From positions 558,001 to 622,000 of the forward strand of contig NZ_JACHMU010000001.1 of NCBI RefSeq assembly GCF_014205075.1: a stretch of DNA of 64,000 bases, given 5' to 3'. A program made the translations under genes and the position numbers. This DNA is from Microbacterium ginsengiterrae (GTDB lineage Bacteria > Actinomycetota > Actinomycetes > Actinomycetales > Microbacteriaceae). The notes below the pieces were generated by a model. The model searched no databases and had not been told where the DNA came from. It saw only the letters and a program-made list of their open reading frames with translations. Shown here piece by piece: positions 8,382 through 17,807 of this stretch; the first letter of the stretch is position 1, and each line of letters starts with the position of its first letter.

Positions 8382-9353
8382 ATGGACGACACCCGGATCA
8401 CGGCCGAGCAGTTCGCGACGCAGACGTCGTCGATCCTGGAGTCCGTCGGCGAGGTGATCGACGGCAAGGAGGAAGCCGTCCGCAGCGCACTGGTGTGCCT
8501 GCTCGCCGAGGGGCATCTCCTCATCGAGGACGTGCCGGGGGTCGGGAAGACGATGCTCGCGCGTGCACTCGCCGCCAGCGTCGACGCCAGCGTCCGCCGC
8601 ATCCAGTTCACCCCCGACCTGCTGCCGGGCGACGTCACCGGCGTCTCGGTCTACAACCCGGTGGATCGGGAGTTCGAGTTCAAGCCGGGCGCGGTCTTCG
8701 CCCAGATCGTCCTCGCCGATGAGATCAACCGCTCCTCCCCCAAGACGCAGTCCGCGCTCCTCGAGGCGATGGAGGAGGGACAGGTCACCGTCGACGGGCG
8801 GACGCACCCGCTCCCCGACCCCTTCCTCGTCGTGGCGACCCAGAACCCTCTCGAGATGGAGGGCACCTACGCGCTGCCGGAGGCGCAGCGCGACCGCTTC
8901 ATGATGCGGATCTCGATGGGCTACCCCGACGCCGCCGCCGAGGCGCTCATGCTCCGCCAGCGCGACAGCGTCAATCCCCTCACGGCGATCCGTCCCGTCG
9001 TCGACGCCGCCGCGATCAGCCGCATGATCGGATGGGCGCGCTCCGTGCACGTGTCTCCCGCCGTGGAGGAGTACGCCGTCGCACTGGCGCACGCGACCCG
9101 CAACGACCCCAGCCTGCACCTCGGCGCCAGTCCCCGCGCCACGCTCCAGCTCGTGCGCGCCGCGAAGGTGTGGGCGGCTCTGGAAGGGCGCGAGTTCGTC
9201 ATACCCGACGATCTCACCGCCCTCATCGTCCCGGTCTTCGCCCACCGGCTGCTCCCCGCTCGCGGTGTGCACCGAGCGGGCGCGCAGCCGGTCGAGACGG
9301 CGCTGCGACAGATCGTCGAACGCGTCCGCGTGCCACTGACCGCTCGCTCTTGA
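8382..9353 (+). CDS. MoxR-family AAA+ ATPase
   Basis: 323 residues. Walker A is GVGKT (53-57) within EDVPGVGKTMLARAL, Walker B is LADE (111-114) in VLADEINRSSPKTQSALLEAMEE, and sensor 1 is ATQNP (about 152-156). This is the MoxR/AAA_3 family of chaperone-like ATPases. The start at 8382 follows a GAGGGAG ribosome-binding site. It leads a three-gene operon with a DUF58 protein and a membrane transglutaminase, a widely conserved trio thought to mature or assemble envelope proteins; the exact substrate is unknown. Confidence 0.95.
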   Translation: MDDTRITAEQFATQTSSILESVGEVIDGKEEAVRSALVCLLAEGHLLIEDVPGVGKTMLARALAASVDASVRRIQFTPDLLPGDVTGVSVYNPVDREFEFKPGAVFAQIVLADEINRSSPKTQSALLEAMEEGQVTVDGRTHPLPDPFLVVATQNPLEMEGTYALPEAQRDRFMMRISMGYPDAAAEALMLRQRDSVNPLTAIRPVVDAAAISRMIGWARSVHVSPAVEEYAVALAHATRNDPSLHLGASPRATLQLVRAAKVWAALEGREFVIPDDLTALIVPVFAHRLLPARGVHRAGAQPVETALRQIVERVRVPLTARS

Positions 9354-9357
9354 GATC

Positions 9358-10554
9358 ATGCGACCAGGACGACCCCTGACCGGCCGCGGCGTCGCCGCGC
9401 TGCTGACCGGGGTCGGCTGCGCGATCGCAGCGAACGTCCTCGCCGCCCCGATCCTGCTCTACGTCGCCGTCCTGCTGTTCGCGCTCGTCATCGTCGCGGT
9501 GGTCGCGGTCAGAGCCCCGCGGCGCGGCGGTGCCGTCACGCGCCGCATCTCGACCGATCTGCTCACGGTCGGTGAGGAGTCGCAGGTCGCCGTCCGCTTC
9601 GATCTGCGCGCGCTGCGCATACCGCTGGGCACATGGCGCGACGCGCTCCCCTCCGCCGTGACCGGTGACGCGGAGGGCGACTTCCCGACCGACAACGGCA
9701 CGAGCATCCGCTATCGCATCACCGGTGCACGACGAGGGGTGTGGCCGATCGGACCGCTGTCCCTGCACACGATCGATCCCTTCGGTCTCGCACAGCGGGT
9801 GCAGGAGTTCGGCGACACCCGCACCGTCACCGTCGTGCCGGAGGTCGTGCCGCTCGCTCCCATGAGCCGAGCGGCCGGTGCCGCCGGGGGGACGGCGCAC
9901 ACGGCGACGTCGCGACTCGGCCAGGGCAGCGACAACCTCTCGCCCCGCCGTTACGTCTCCGGCGACTCGATGCGGCGCATCCACTGGAGGGCGACGGCTC
10001 ATCGCGGCGACCTCATGGTGCGCCAGGAAGAAGAGGAGGCGAGCCCCGATGCCGTCGTGATCCTCGACCGCGCGGCCCGCCGGTGGTCCCCGCACACCGG
10101 CGCCGTGGATCCCGCCTTCGAGACGGCCGTCGCCGCGTGCGCGTCGATCGCCCTGCACCTCGTCCAGGAGGGCTACAACGTCGACGTCCGCGACTCAGCG
10201 GGCACCGTGCTCGGCGTCCTGCGCGGTCAGGAGGATGATCGCGACTCGCTGCTCGTCGTCCTCGCGATGGTGCAACCGCAGGGCGAAGGGCGGGACGTCG
10301 TGACACTGCTTGACGGCACTCCGCCCGGACCTCTCGTGATGATCACCGGCCGGATCGACGAGCCCGACGCGGCCGGGTTGCGCCACGGCGGCGCCGCCGC
10401 GCCGATCCTCCTGACGACGGGTCCAGGAGCCGGTGCCCTCGCGGCAGCCGGCGCGCTCGGCTGGTCGACGGCAGAACTCGACGACGTCTCGTCGGCATGG
10501 GACGACGCACTGGCGGGGCACGTGGCACCGGGAGGCGGCCATGTTCCGCGCTGA
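9358..10554 (+). CDS. DUF58 protein (VWA-like partner of MoxR)
   Basis: 398 residues. Two membrane segments lie at about residues 10-30 and 35-52. The DUF58 signature is in the middle, with SPRRYVSGDSMRRIHWRATA followed by GDLMVRQEEEE at about 200-230, and a VWA-like stretch (PDAVVILDRAARRW) comes next. It starts four bases after the MoxR stop and overlaps the next gene by 14 bases, so the three are translated as a unit. Molecular function is not established for this family. Confidence 0.92.
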   Translation: MRPGRPLTGRGVAALLTGVGCAIAANVLAAPILLYVAVLLFALVIVAVVAVRAPRRGGAVTRRISTDLLTVGEESQVAVRFDLRALRIPLGTWRDALPSAVTGDAEGDFPTDNGTSIRYRITGARRGVWPIGPLSLHTIDPFGLAQRVQEFGDTRTVTVVPEVVPLAPMSRAAGAAGGTAHTATSRLGQGSDNLSPRRYVSGDSMRRIHWRATAHRGDLMVRQEEEEASPDAVVILDRAARRWSPHTGAVDPAFETAVAACASIALHLVQEGYNVDVRDSAGTVLGVLRGQEDDRDSLLVVLAMVQPQGEGRDVVTLLDGTPPGPLVMITGRIDEPDAAGLRHGGAAAPILLTTGPGAGALAAAGALGWSTAELDDVSSAWDDALAGHVAPGGGHVPR

Positions 10555-12760
10555 GCCGAAGGCCGCGATCCCCCCGGCGGTCGCATACGCGCAGCGGCTC
10601 AGACGCCGCGACCGCACGCTGGCGGCCGCGCTGCTGTCCCTGTGCGCCGGGCTCGTCATGCTCTGGCCGTTCACATCGGTGATCGCCGCCGGGCCGTGGT
10701 CGCTGCTGAGCATCACGCTGATCGTGGTGGTCGTGCTCTCGGGGATGCTGGCCCGTCTGGTCCGTCGAGGTCGACACGCGGACGGAGTGCTGCCCTTCTT
10801 CGTCCAGCTCGTCGTCGCCGTCCTCGCGATCACGGTGCTGCTCCTCCCGCAGGGGGCGCTGCTCGGCGTGGTCCCGACCGGCACGACCGTCGACCTGCTC
10901 AGCCGGCTCGCCGCCGACGCCGTGCAGCAGGTGCAGTTCGGCACCGCGCCACTGGTCGACACCCCCGCCCTGCGCACGGTTCTCAGCATCGGGTTCGCGG
11001 CCGTGGCGATCCTCCTCGACCAACTCATCACCGCCCGTCTCGCGCTCCCGGCGATCGTCGTGGTCGCGGTGGTCGGCGCACTGCCGATGATCATCACCCT
11101 CGGCGATGCGAACGTGCCGTGGTTCGTGCTGCTCGCTCTGCTCTCGCTGTTCCTGCTGCGACACAGCATCCGCCACGGCGATCGGCTGCCGCAGCGGGCA
11201 TCGACCGGCCTGTCGGTCGGCGTCGGCGCCGCAGCCATCGCCGCGGCTCTCGCCCTCACGCCCGTGCTGCCGCTGTCGACGACCTGGCTCGGACCCGGCG
11301 CCAGCACGCAGTTGGATCCCTCGCTGCGACTGGGCGAGGATCTGCGGCGTCCGACACCGTTCACCGTGATCACCCTCGCCACCGACGCCCCCACCGCTCC
11401 CTATCTGCGCATCGCCACGCTGTCCTCCTTCGACGGAGAGACGTGGTCCCCCGACACGAGCAGTCTCCAGCCGATCGCAGACGGCTTCGGAGACCCGGAC
11501 TGGGGCGACATCGACACCGACGAGATGCGCACCTCGATCCGGATCAACGGGATCTCGGGCTCATGGCTCCCGGTCCCCTATGCGGCGACCCGTGTCGTCG
11601 GCGTCTCGTCCGGCTGGGAGGCGATGCCGTTCAACCGCACGGTGACCTCCGACGACCTGGATGCCGCGGACGAGGACTACACGGTGACCTTCGAGGTCGT
11701 ACAGCCCACACGCGAACAGGTGCAGGCGACCACCGCGACACCCGGCATCAGTCCGAACGTCTCGGACCTGGTGACCGAGACCGCGCTCGATGTCACCGCG
11801 GAGGCGACCTCCGACTACGACCGCCTCATCGCGATGCAGGACTGGTTCCGATCGCAGTTCGAGTACTCGCTGGACGCACCGGTGGCCGGCGACTTCGACG
11901 GCACCGGCATCGAAGCCGTCGAGGAGTTCCTGCAGGTCCGGTCGGGCTACTGCATCCACTTCGCCGGCGCCTTCGCCCTCATGGCGCAGTCCCTCGACAT
12001 GCAGGTCCGCATCGTCGTCGGCTACCTGCCAGGGTCCCTCACCGACGAGCGTCGCGGCGACGAGTCGATCTACACCGTCAGCAGCGACCAGATGCACGCG
12101 TGGCCCGAGGTGCACTTCGACGGCATCGGCTGGGTGCGGTTCGAACCGACCGCCTCTCTCGGGGTGCCCACCGACTACCTTCCCGCCACGACCGAGGGCG
12201 GCACGACGACGGATCCGAACGCCCCGGAGCCCTCCGCCGCGCCGTCGACCGCACCGACGCGGGACCCTGGGCTCGAGGAGGAGCAGCTGGGCGGTACGAC
12301 GGCACCGGACGAGACGCTGCGCCGCCTCGATCCGACCCCGGTCGTCCTCGTGGGGGCGGGCGTGCTGGTCGTCCTGCTGCTGCCGATGCTCATCCGGCAG
12401 GGCGTGCGCGCCGGGCGGATGATGCGCGCACGGCGAGGCGATGCTGCGGCCGCATGGCGGGAGATCCGGGCGACACTGACGGATCTGCACCTGCCGGTGT
12501 CCGATGCCGACACACCGCGGTTGCGCGGCGCGCACCTCGTCGAGCGCGGCGCGCCTCCCGACGAGGTGCGACGGCTGGTGGATGCCGTGGAGCGGGTCAG
12601 TTTCGCGCGCTCGGATGACGGCATCGGCGACCTCGCACGGGAGCTCGCCCACGTCACCGCGGCGCTGCCGCGCGCCGTCGACGTGCGCGGCAGGCTCGCC
12701 GCTCTTCTGCTGCCGCGATCGCTGTTCGTGTCGGAGCGCTCTCGCGACCTCGTGGAGTGA
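10541..12760 (+). CDS. TgpA-type membrane transglutaminase-like protein
   Basis: 739 residues. About six membrane segments occupy residues 30-230. A large outside domain holds the transglutaminase core, with catalytic C471 in SGYCIHFAG, H519 in MHAWPEVHF and D527 just after. A Pro/Thr-rich linker at about 555-590, one more membrane segment at about 600-622, and a short cytoplasmic tail (DUF4129 position) follow. The start ATG at 10541 lies inside the DUF58 gene and is preceded by a GGAGG. It probably acts as a protease or crosslinker on the outer face, served by the MoxR/DUF58 pair. Confidence 0.93.
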   Translation: MFRAEPKAAIPPAVAYAQRLRRRDRTLAAALLSLCAGLVMLWPFTSVIAAGPWSLLSITLIVVVVLSGMLARLVRRGRHADGVLPFFVQLVVAVLAITVLLLPQGALLGVVPTGTTVDLLSRLAADAVQQVQFGTAPLVDTPALRTVLSIGFAAVAILLDQLITARLALPAIVVVAVVGALPMIITLGDANVPWFVLLALLSLFLLRHSIRHGDRLPQRASTGLSVGVGAAAIAAALALTPVLPLSTTWLGPGASTQLDPSLRLGEDLRRPTPFTVITLATDAPTAPYLRIATLSSFDGETWSPDTSSLQPIADGFGDPDWGDIDTDEMRTSIRINGISGSWLPVPYAATRVVGVSSGWEAMPFNRTVTSDDLDAADEDYTVTFEVVQPTREQVQATTATPGISPNVSDLVTETALDVTAEATSDYDRLIAMQDWFRSQFEYSLDAPVAGDFDGTGIEAVEEFLQVRSGYCIHFAGAFALMAQSLDMQVRIVVGYLPGSLTDERRGDESIYTVSSDQMHAWPEVHFDGIGWVRFEPTASLGVPTDYLPATTEGGTTTDPNAPEPSAAPSTAPTRDPGLEEEQLGGTTAPDETLRRLDPTPVVLVGAGVLVVLLLPMLIRQGVRAGRMMRARRGDAAAAWREIRATLTDLHLPVSDADTPRLRGAHLVERGAPPDEVRRLVDAVERVSFARSDDGIGDLARELAHVTAALPRAVDVRGRLAALLLPRSLFVSERSRDLVE

Positions 12761-12779
12761 GCGTACGCCGACCGTGCTG

Positions 12780-13679
12780 TCAGCCGGCGTTCGCCGCAGC
12801 GTGCTCCTCGCACGGAACGGCCCCGCAGGACGCGCACACCACGAACTGGGCGCGGCACGACGGATCGGGGCAGTTGGCCGTGCGGTTGGTGGCAGCGCCG
12901 CATCCGACGCAGGTGCCGATGACCGCTGCGTCGTCACTGAAGTCGATGGATCCGCGGCGGTCGAACACGTACAGGGATCCCTCCCACAGGCCCCTGTCAC
13001 CGAACTCCTCGCCGTAGCGGACGATTCCGCCATCGAGCTGATACACCTCGCCGAAACCGCGCGAGACCATGAGGCTCGAGAGCACCTCGCATCGGATGCC
13101 GCCGGTGCAGTAGGTGACGACGGGCTTGTCCTTCAGATGGTCGTACGCGCCGGAATCGAGCAGCCGCACGAAGTCCCTCGTCGTCTCGGTGTCGGGGACG
13201 ATCGCGTCCTTGAACCGGCCGATCTCGGCTTCGAGGGCGTTGCGTCCGTCGAAGAAGACCACGTCCTCGCGCTGCTCCACGAGTTCGTGCAGTGCGCCGG
13301 GCGACAGACGTGTGCCACCGCCGACGACGCCGTCCTCGTCGACACGCAGTTCTCCGGGCGCTCCGAAAGAGACGATCTCGTCGCGCACCTTCACGCTGAG
13401 CTTCGGGAAGTCGAGGCTGCGGCCTTCTGCGTCCAGTCCGCTCCCCTCGCTCCACTTGATGTCGGCCTTCGCGAACGGGGCATAGGAGCGGAACGATCGC
13501 GCCCACTTCTTCAGCGCGCGCAGCTCTCCGCCGAGCGTGCCGTTGATGCCGTGCGCAGAGATGATCAATCGCCCGCGCAGCCCCAGCGCCTCGCCGATGT
13601 CGCGCTGCCACACCCGGATCGCCTCGGGATCGGGCAGCGGGGCGAAGACGTAGAACAGGACGATCTTGGGGGTGCTCAC
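12780..13679 (-). CDS. trhO: tRNA uridine(34) hydroxylase, rhodanese type
   Basis: 299 residues. It forms 5-hydroxyuridine at the wobble position of tRNAs. The N-terminal acylphosphatase-like part ([14 protein letters not shown]) is followed by a rhodanese domain with catalytic C191 in [11 protein letters not shown] and the following [15 protein letters not shown]-terminal cysteine-rich tail ([28 protein letters not shown]) looks like a zinc-binding region. The start is a GTG at 13679 that overlaps the upstream gene stop in GTGA. It is convergent with tgpA, 19 bp away. Confidence 0.93.
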   Translation of the reverse strand: MSTPKIVLFYVFAPLPDPEAIRVWQRDIGEALGLRGRLIISAHGINGTLGGELRALKKWARSFRSYAPFAKADIKWSEGSGLDAEGRSLDFPKLSVKVRDEIVSFGAPGELRVDEDGVVGGGTRLSPGALHELVEQREDVVFFDGRNALEAEIGRFKDAIVPDTETTRDFVRLLDSGAYDHLKDKPVVTYCTGGIRCEVLSSLMVSRGFGEVYQLDGGIVRYGEEFGDRGLWEGSLYVFDRRGSIDFSDDAAVIGTCVGCGAATNRTANCPDPSCRAQFVVCASCGAVPCEEHAAANAG

Positions 13680-14992
13680 CCTGAGATCTTAGGCGCGCCG
13701 ACCTCGGGGTCCGCCGTGCGAGCGGCGCGACGAGCCCAGGCACCGGCCGAGTCGCTGGACAGGCAGAGCAGGGTGATGCACTGCACGGACGCCCCCAGGA
13801 GGGCGGAGTCCAGCCCGAGCACCGTGGTGCCGTCCATGTAGTCGACCGCCATGAACACGATCGAGACGGTGAGCAGGAGGATCAGTACCGCCCTGGAGCG
13901 GCGTCCGCGGGCGAGCACCATGCCCGCCATGATCAACTCACCGATCGCGAACAGCCCGAACACTGCGAGCACTCCGAGAAGCAGACTCATCTCAGCGGCG
14001 TCCGCCTCGGCGAGAGTCCGCCAGAGGTCATCATCCGTGAGCACCTCGATCAACTGCACGACCGCGACGAGGACCACGAGCGCCACCGCGACCGCGACGG
14101 TCAGGGGAACGCGGGCGATGGCGGGAACGGGCGCGCTGATGTCGAGCGGGGCACGAGGGGTGATCCCGTTCACGTCGATGATCGGCAGGTCGCCGTCGGT
14201 CTCGAATCGATCGCCGCCGCCGTTGCGGGAGTGATAACCGGTCGTGAAGTCGCGGAGCACGCGCACCTTCGCACCCGGATTCGCCTCCGTGACGCTCGAG
14301 ACGACGTGGTCGCGCTCGATGTCGGTGTTCTCGTCGATGCGGTGGGTGATCTGCAGGGTGAAGAACGAGATCCCGACGTCGGTGTCGTACGTCGCCGCCC
14401 CCAGCCAGTCAGCGTGGGCACCACCGGGGAGCAGCCACCCCGGCGGCGAGTGCCAGAACCGCACATGGTGTCTCTGCTTGGGGTTTCCCTCCACCTCCTG
14501 CTGGTACGCGACGTCATGACGGCGGCCGAACAGCATGAGTGATGAGACGGGCGCGGTCGGATAGCTGCGCCTTGTGATCGTCGAGGTGATGATCCGCCAT
14601 GTGGATGCCGCCGTGATCTCGTCCGCGTGATGCCAGCCCGCCGCGGACATGGCCTCATCGAGCTGCGCCGCGGTGCCGTCGATCCCGAGGTTCACCGGGT
14701 CGCCCAGCAGTCCGTCGGCCGTGCGCGTTCGGCCGAAGAAGTAGTCGGGGACGTAGAGGTCCGACAGCAACCGGTGCAGACGGGGAAGGACGAGGTAGGC
14801 GGTGATGGCCCAGATCGGGATCAGCCACGCCAACGCCCAGGGCGTGCGCACGCCCTGGATGGCGATGATGACGGCCAGCCACACGGCCGCCGCGGCTCCG
14901 ATGAGGAAGGCGACACGGTCGAACACCGTCGCCCGAGGGACGGGCTGCTGCATCTGCAGCATCCACTTGCGGCGATGCGACGGCTCGGTCAC
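13676..14992 (-). CDS. Membrane protein with LssY-like C-terminal domain
   Basis: 438 residues. Two membrane segments at about residues 25-70 are followed by a long soluble part (about 75-280), with [16 protein letters not shown], a pattern seen in the LssY C-terminal domain. Four further membrane segments form the C-terminal third. The biochemical role is unknown. The start was chosen at the GTG at 14992 because AGGAGA lies five bases before it; an upstream ATG at 15019 has no such site. The stop overlaps trhO in GTGA, so the two are translationally coupled, an unexpected partner for a tRNA-modifying enzyme. Confidence 0.8.
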   Translation of the reverse strand: MTEPSHRRKWMLQMQQPVPRATVFDRVAFLIGAAAAVWLAVIIAIQGVRTPWALAWLIPIWAITAYLVLPRLHRLLSDLYVPDYFFGRTRTADGLLGDPVNLGIDGTAAQLDEAMSAAGWHHADEITAASTWRIITSTITRRSYPTAPVSSLMLFGRRHDVAYQQEVEGNPKQRHHVRFWHSPPGWLLPGGAHADWLGAATYDTDVGISFFTLQITHRIDENTDIERDHVVSSVTEANPGAKVRVLRDFTTGYHSRNGGGDRFETDGDLPIIDVNGITPRAPLDISAPVPAIARVPLTVAVAVALVVLVAVVQLIEVLTDDDLWRTLAEADAAEMSLLLGVLAVFGLFAIGELIMAGMVLARGRRSRAVLILLLTVSIVFMAVDYMDGTTVLGLDSALLGASVQCITLLCLSSDSAGAWARRAARTADPEVGAPKISG

Positions 14993-15031
14993 GCGCTCTC
15001 CTGTACGTACGAGTCCCACCCGGATGCCTCC

Positions 15032-15037
15032 ACTTTA
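15032..15037 (-). promoter_or_regulatory. Possible -10 box TAAAGT for the LssY-C/trhO operon
   Basis: TAAAGT on the minus strand lies about 40 bases before the chosen GTG, leaving room for a leader with the AGGAGA site. There is no convincing -35 element, so this is weak. Confidence 0.3.
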
Positions 15038-15101
15038 GGGGGATCGACGCACCTGGCACGTCGCGCGTCGACGATCGGATAGACTGTTCAGGTTGTTCCT
15101 T

Positions 15102-15189
15102 GGTGACGTGTCCGAGCGGCCGAAGGAGCACGCTTGGAAAGCGTGTGTTGTGCAAGCAACCGCGGGTTCGAATCCCGCCGTCACCGCCA
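15102..15189 (+). tRNA. tRNA-Ser, anticodon GGA
   Basis: The acceptor stem GGTGACG pairs with CGTCACC, and the discriminator G and an encoded CCA follow. The anticodon loop is CTTGGAAAG (anticodon GGA, reading UCC and UCU). A long variable arm (TGTTGTGCAAGCA) is diagnostic of class II tRNA-Ser. The T arm GCGGGTTCGAATCCCGC is canonical. A TAGACT box at 15080-15085 is a likely -10. Confidence 0.97.
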
Positions 15190-15192
15190 AAT

Positions 15193-15230
15193 GACTGAAG
15201 GCCTCGCGAAAGCGGGGCCTTCAGTCGTTT
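15193..15230 (+). terminator. Intrinsic terminator after tRNA-Ser
   Basis: A perfect 11-bp stem, GACTGAAGGCC with GGCCTTCAGTC, starts three bases after the tRNA and is followed by GTTT. It ends the single-gene tRNA transcript. Confidence 0.85.
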
Positions 15231-15297
15231 ATCGGACACTGGGGATTCGGGGAGGCACGAGCGGAGCGAGTACCGGATTCCCGCCGAAGGCGCCCGG

Positions 15298-15900
15298 TCA
15301 GGGCTCGAAGCGCACGCCGTACGACATCCCGTCGTCCGCCGTCGGCAGCCGATGCATCCCGATCCGCTCGTAGAAGCGTGCCGCGTTGACGTTGTCCGGG
15401 TTCATCCCGAGGTGGAGTCCCGGCACTCCCCGCCCACGCAGAGCCGCGAAGAGGGTCTCGATGAGCATCCGACCGACACCCTGCCCCTGAGTCTCGGGGA
15501 GAAGATCGATGTGCAGGTGCGCGGGGTAATCGCCGACGTTCGGCTCGCGCCCGGGCGCGCGGGCGTACGCGTACTCGACCAGCTTCTCCTCGCGGGTGCG
15601 TGGTTCAGCCGGCCGCGGGAAGCGGTCGGTGAACTGCGGCCACCACTCGTCGCGGAACCACTGCTCGAACGCCTCGGTGTCGTCCGTGCCGACCACGTAG
15701 CCGATGACCCGCCCGTCGTCGGCCTCGACGACCCAGGTCAGGCGGGGGTCCCGCACCGCGTACGGCACGGCGAAGATCAGGCCCCACAGCTCGTCATCGC
15801 CGAGGACTCCCGTCGCGTCCTTCCCGGAGTCCGCCGTCCGCACGCACACATCGAGCAGACCTGCACGGTCCTCATCGCGGAACGGGCGGATGCCGGTCAC
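15298..15900 (-). CDS. GNAT-family N-acetyltransferase
   Basis: 200 residues. The acetyl-CoA loop of the GNAT fold is visible as LPETQGQGVGRMLIETL near residue 140, followed by GLHLGMNPDNVNAARFYERIGM, the usual motif B region. The DE....WLTWVVEADDGRVIGYVVG part is the central sheet. The substrate cannot be read. The start is a GTG at 15900 overlapping the PAP2 stop in GTGA, so it is coupled to that gene at the end of the cbs-metB-PAP2-GNAT run. Confidence 0.88.
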   Translation of the reverse strand: MTGIRPFRDEDRAGLLDVCVRTADSGKDATGVLGDDELWGLIFAVPYAVRDPRLTWVVEADDGRVIGYVVGTDDTEAFEQWFRDEWWPQFTDRFPRPAEPRTREEKLVEYAYARAPGREPNVGDYPAHLHIDLLPETQGQGVGRMLIETLFAALRGRGVPGLHLGMNPDNVNAARFYERIGMHRLPTADDGMSYGVRFEP

Positions 15901-16595
15901 CGCGCGACTCCGTCGTCCTGCGAGGTCTCGGCCTCCGCGCGCACCGGTTCGCCGTCCACCGTCCGCCATCGCGTCCAGGTGAGAAGGAACCCGGCCATCA
16001 GCAGCGTGACACCGACGCCGACGAGTATGCCTCCCGCCGTGTCACTCAACCAGTGCACGGACACGAGGGTCCGCGAGAACGCCATCGCCAGCGCCCACAC
16101 GGCGGCCACGATCCACACCCACAGCCGCGGGAACAGGACGACCGCCAGCGTCGCGAGCGTCGCGGCGTTCGCCGCATGCCCGCTCGGGAATGAACCGAAA
16201 TCGGAGGTGACCAGCATGTCCTCCGGGCGCGCCCGACCGAACAGCGTCTTGAGCAGTTGGACGACCCCCGCGCTCACGAGCAGCGTCACCGCGACGAAGA
16301 CCGCCCCGCGCCATCGGCGCGCGACGAGCAGTGCGACGAGGATGGCGATCGGGATCAGGTAGGTGGCGATCCACCCTCCGCCCACCCGGTCCAGCACGCT
16401 CGCCGCCCCGATGAGGAAGGGCGTGCGGATCTCCGCCATCCAGGTGTTCCACCCGGTGTCGAGGCCTGGCGCGACGTCTCCGCGCACCAGGATCCCGATC
16501 ATGACGGCGATGAGGATCGCCCCTGTCCCCCACCACAGCAGCACCGGTCGCATCATCCGCCCATTCTCGCCCATGTCGGAGGAAGGGGCGACCAT
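15897..16595 (-). CDS. PAP2-family membrane phosphatase
   Basis: 232 residues with five to six membrane segments. The three PAP2 phosphatase motifs are present: KTLFGRARPED, FPSGHAANAA and SRTLVSVHWLSD. Likely substrates are lipid phosphates such as undecaprenyl pyrophosphate or phosphatidate; the sequence does not decide. The start is uncertain: the ATG at 16595 has no clear ribosome-binding site, and an ATG pair at about 16556-16551 follows GGGCGG. It begins three bases after the metB stop. Confidence 0.85.
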   Translation of the reverse strand: MVAPSSDMGENGRMMRPVLLWWGTGAILIAVMIGILVRGDVAPGLDTGWNTWMAEIRTPFLIGAASVLDRVGGGWIATYLIPIAILVALLVARRWRGAVFVAVTLLVSAGVVQLLKTLFGRARPEDMLVTSDFGSFPSGHAANAATLATLAVVLFPRLWVWIVAAVWALAMAFSRTLVSVHWLSDTAGGILVGVGVTLLMAGFLLTWTRWRTVDGEPVRAEAETSQDDGVAR

Positions 16596-16598
16596 CCG

Positions 16599-17753
16599 TC
16601 AGTGCGCGATGCGATCCAGCCCCTGTTCGAGGTCGGCGAGCAGGTCGGCGACGTCCTCGATGCCAACGGACAGGCGCACGACGTTCTCCGGGACGGCGAG
16701 CTCCGTGCCGCGCACCGAGGCGTGGGTCATGTCCGGCGGGTAGCCGATGAGGGACTCGACCCCTCCGAGCGACTCGGCGAGCTGGAAGAGCTCGGTCGAC
16801 TCGGCGAACGCCTTGGCCGCGTCGGCACCCGAGGCGAGCCCGAGCGACAGCATCCCTCCGAAGCCGCTCATCTGCGCTGCGGCCACCTCGTGGCCGGGGT
16901 GGGAGGCGAGCCCGGGGTAGTACACCGTCTCGAACTCCGGGCGCGCGGCGGCCCATTCCGCGATGGCCTGCGCGTTCACGCTGTGCTGACGCATCCGTAC
17001 GGCGAGGGTCTTGATCCCACGGGTGGTGAGCCAGCCGTCCATGGGCGCCGACACCGCTCCGACGGCGAACTGCTGGAACCGGACCTGGTCGATGAAACGG
17101 TCGTCGCCGAAGATCACGGCGCCGCCGAGCACATCGGAGTGCCCGCCGAGGTACTTGGTGGTGGAATGCACGACGATGTCGGCACCGAGCGCGAGGGGAT
17201 TCTGCAGCGCGGGTGACGCGAACGTGTTGTCGACGACGACGAGTGCGCCGGCGGCGTGCGCCAGCTCGACGGTCTTGGCGATGTCCACGACCTTCAGCAG
17301 CGGGTTGCTCGGTGTCTCGAGCCACACGATCTTCGTCTCGGGGCGGAGGGCGGCGCGCGCCGCGTCGACGTCGCCGAGCTCGACGGTCGATGTCTCGATG
17401 CCCCACGCGGCATGCACCTTCGTGAGCAGGCGGTGCGTGCCGCCGTAGACGTCGTTGCCCATGAGCACGTGGTCGCCGGGGCGCAGGATGCCGCGCAGCA
17501 GAGCATCCTCGGCGGCCAGCCCCGAGGCGAACGACAGGGCGCCGTGTCCGCCCTCGAGCGCGGCGAGCTGCGTCTCCAGGGAGTTGCGGGTCGGGTTCCC
17601 CGCCCTGTTGTACTCGTAACCCGATCGGAACCCGCCGATGCCGTCCTGCACGTGCGTGGAGGCCTGGTAGATGGGCGGGATGATTGCGCCGGTGAGCGGG
17701 TCGGGGTCCTGACCGGCGTGGATGGCGCGGGTGGCGAATGCGTGATCGGACAT
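16599..17753 (-). CDS. metB: Cystathionine gamma-synthase/lyase family enzyme
   Basis: 384 residues, typical for the Cys/Met metabolism PLP enzymes. The PLP lysine is K200 in HSTTKYLGGHSDV. YEYNRAGNPTRNSLE and LETPSNPLLKVVDI are family blocks. It makes cystathionine from an activated homoserine plus cysteine, or cleaves cystathionine to cysteine. Because a cystathionine beta-synthase gene lies just upstream, a gamma-lyase role in reverse transsulfuration is as likely as gamma-synthase. A TAGGCT box six bases before the ATG suggests a leaderless message of its own. Confidence 0.9.
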   Translation of the reverse strand: MSDHAFATRAIHAGQDPDPLTGAIIPPIYQASTHVQDGIGGFRSGYEYNRAGNPTRNSLETQLAALEGGHGALSFASGLAAEDALLRGILRPGDHVLMGNDVYGGTHRLLTKVHAAWGIETSTVELGDVDAARAALRPETKIVWLETPSNPLLKVVDIAKTVELAHAAGALVVVDNTFASPALQNPLALGADIVVHSTTKYLGGHSDVLGGAVIFGDDRFIDQVRFQQFAVGAVSAPMDGWLTTRGIKTLAVRMRQHSVNAQAIAEWAAARPEFETVYYPGLASHPGHEVAAAQMSGFGGMLSLGLASGADAAKAFAESTELFQLAESLGGVESLIGYPPDMTHASVRGTELAVPENVVRLSVGIEDVADLLADLEQGLDRIAH

Positions 17754-17759
17754 GGTCTC

Positions 17760-17765
17760 AGCCTA
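17760..17765 (-). promoter_or_regulatory. -10 box TAGGCT for metB
   Basis: TAGGCT lies 6 nt upstream of the metB ATG with no Shine-Dalgarno in between. It is consistent with leaderless transcription from the 54-bp cbs-metB gap. Confidence 0.5.
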
Positions 17766-17807
17766 CGTCCGCCCGCCCGATCCCGGCCGCCTGTTACGCC
17801 TGCGGCG

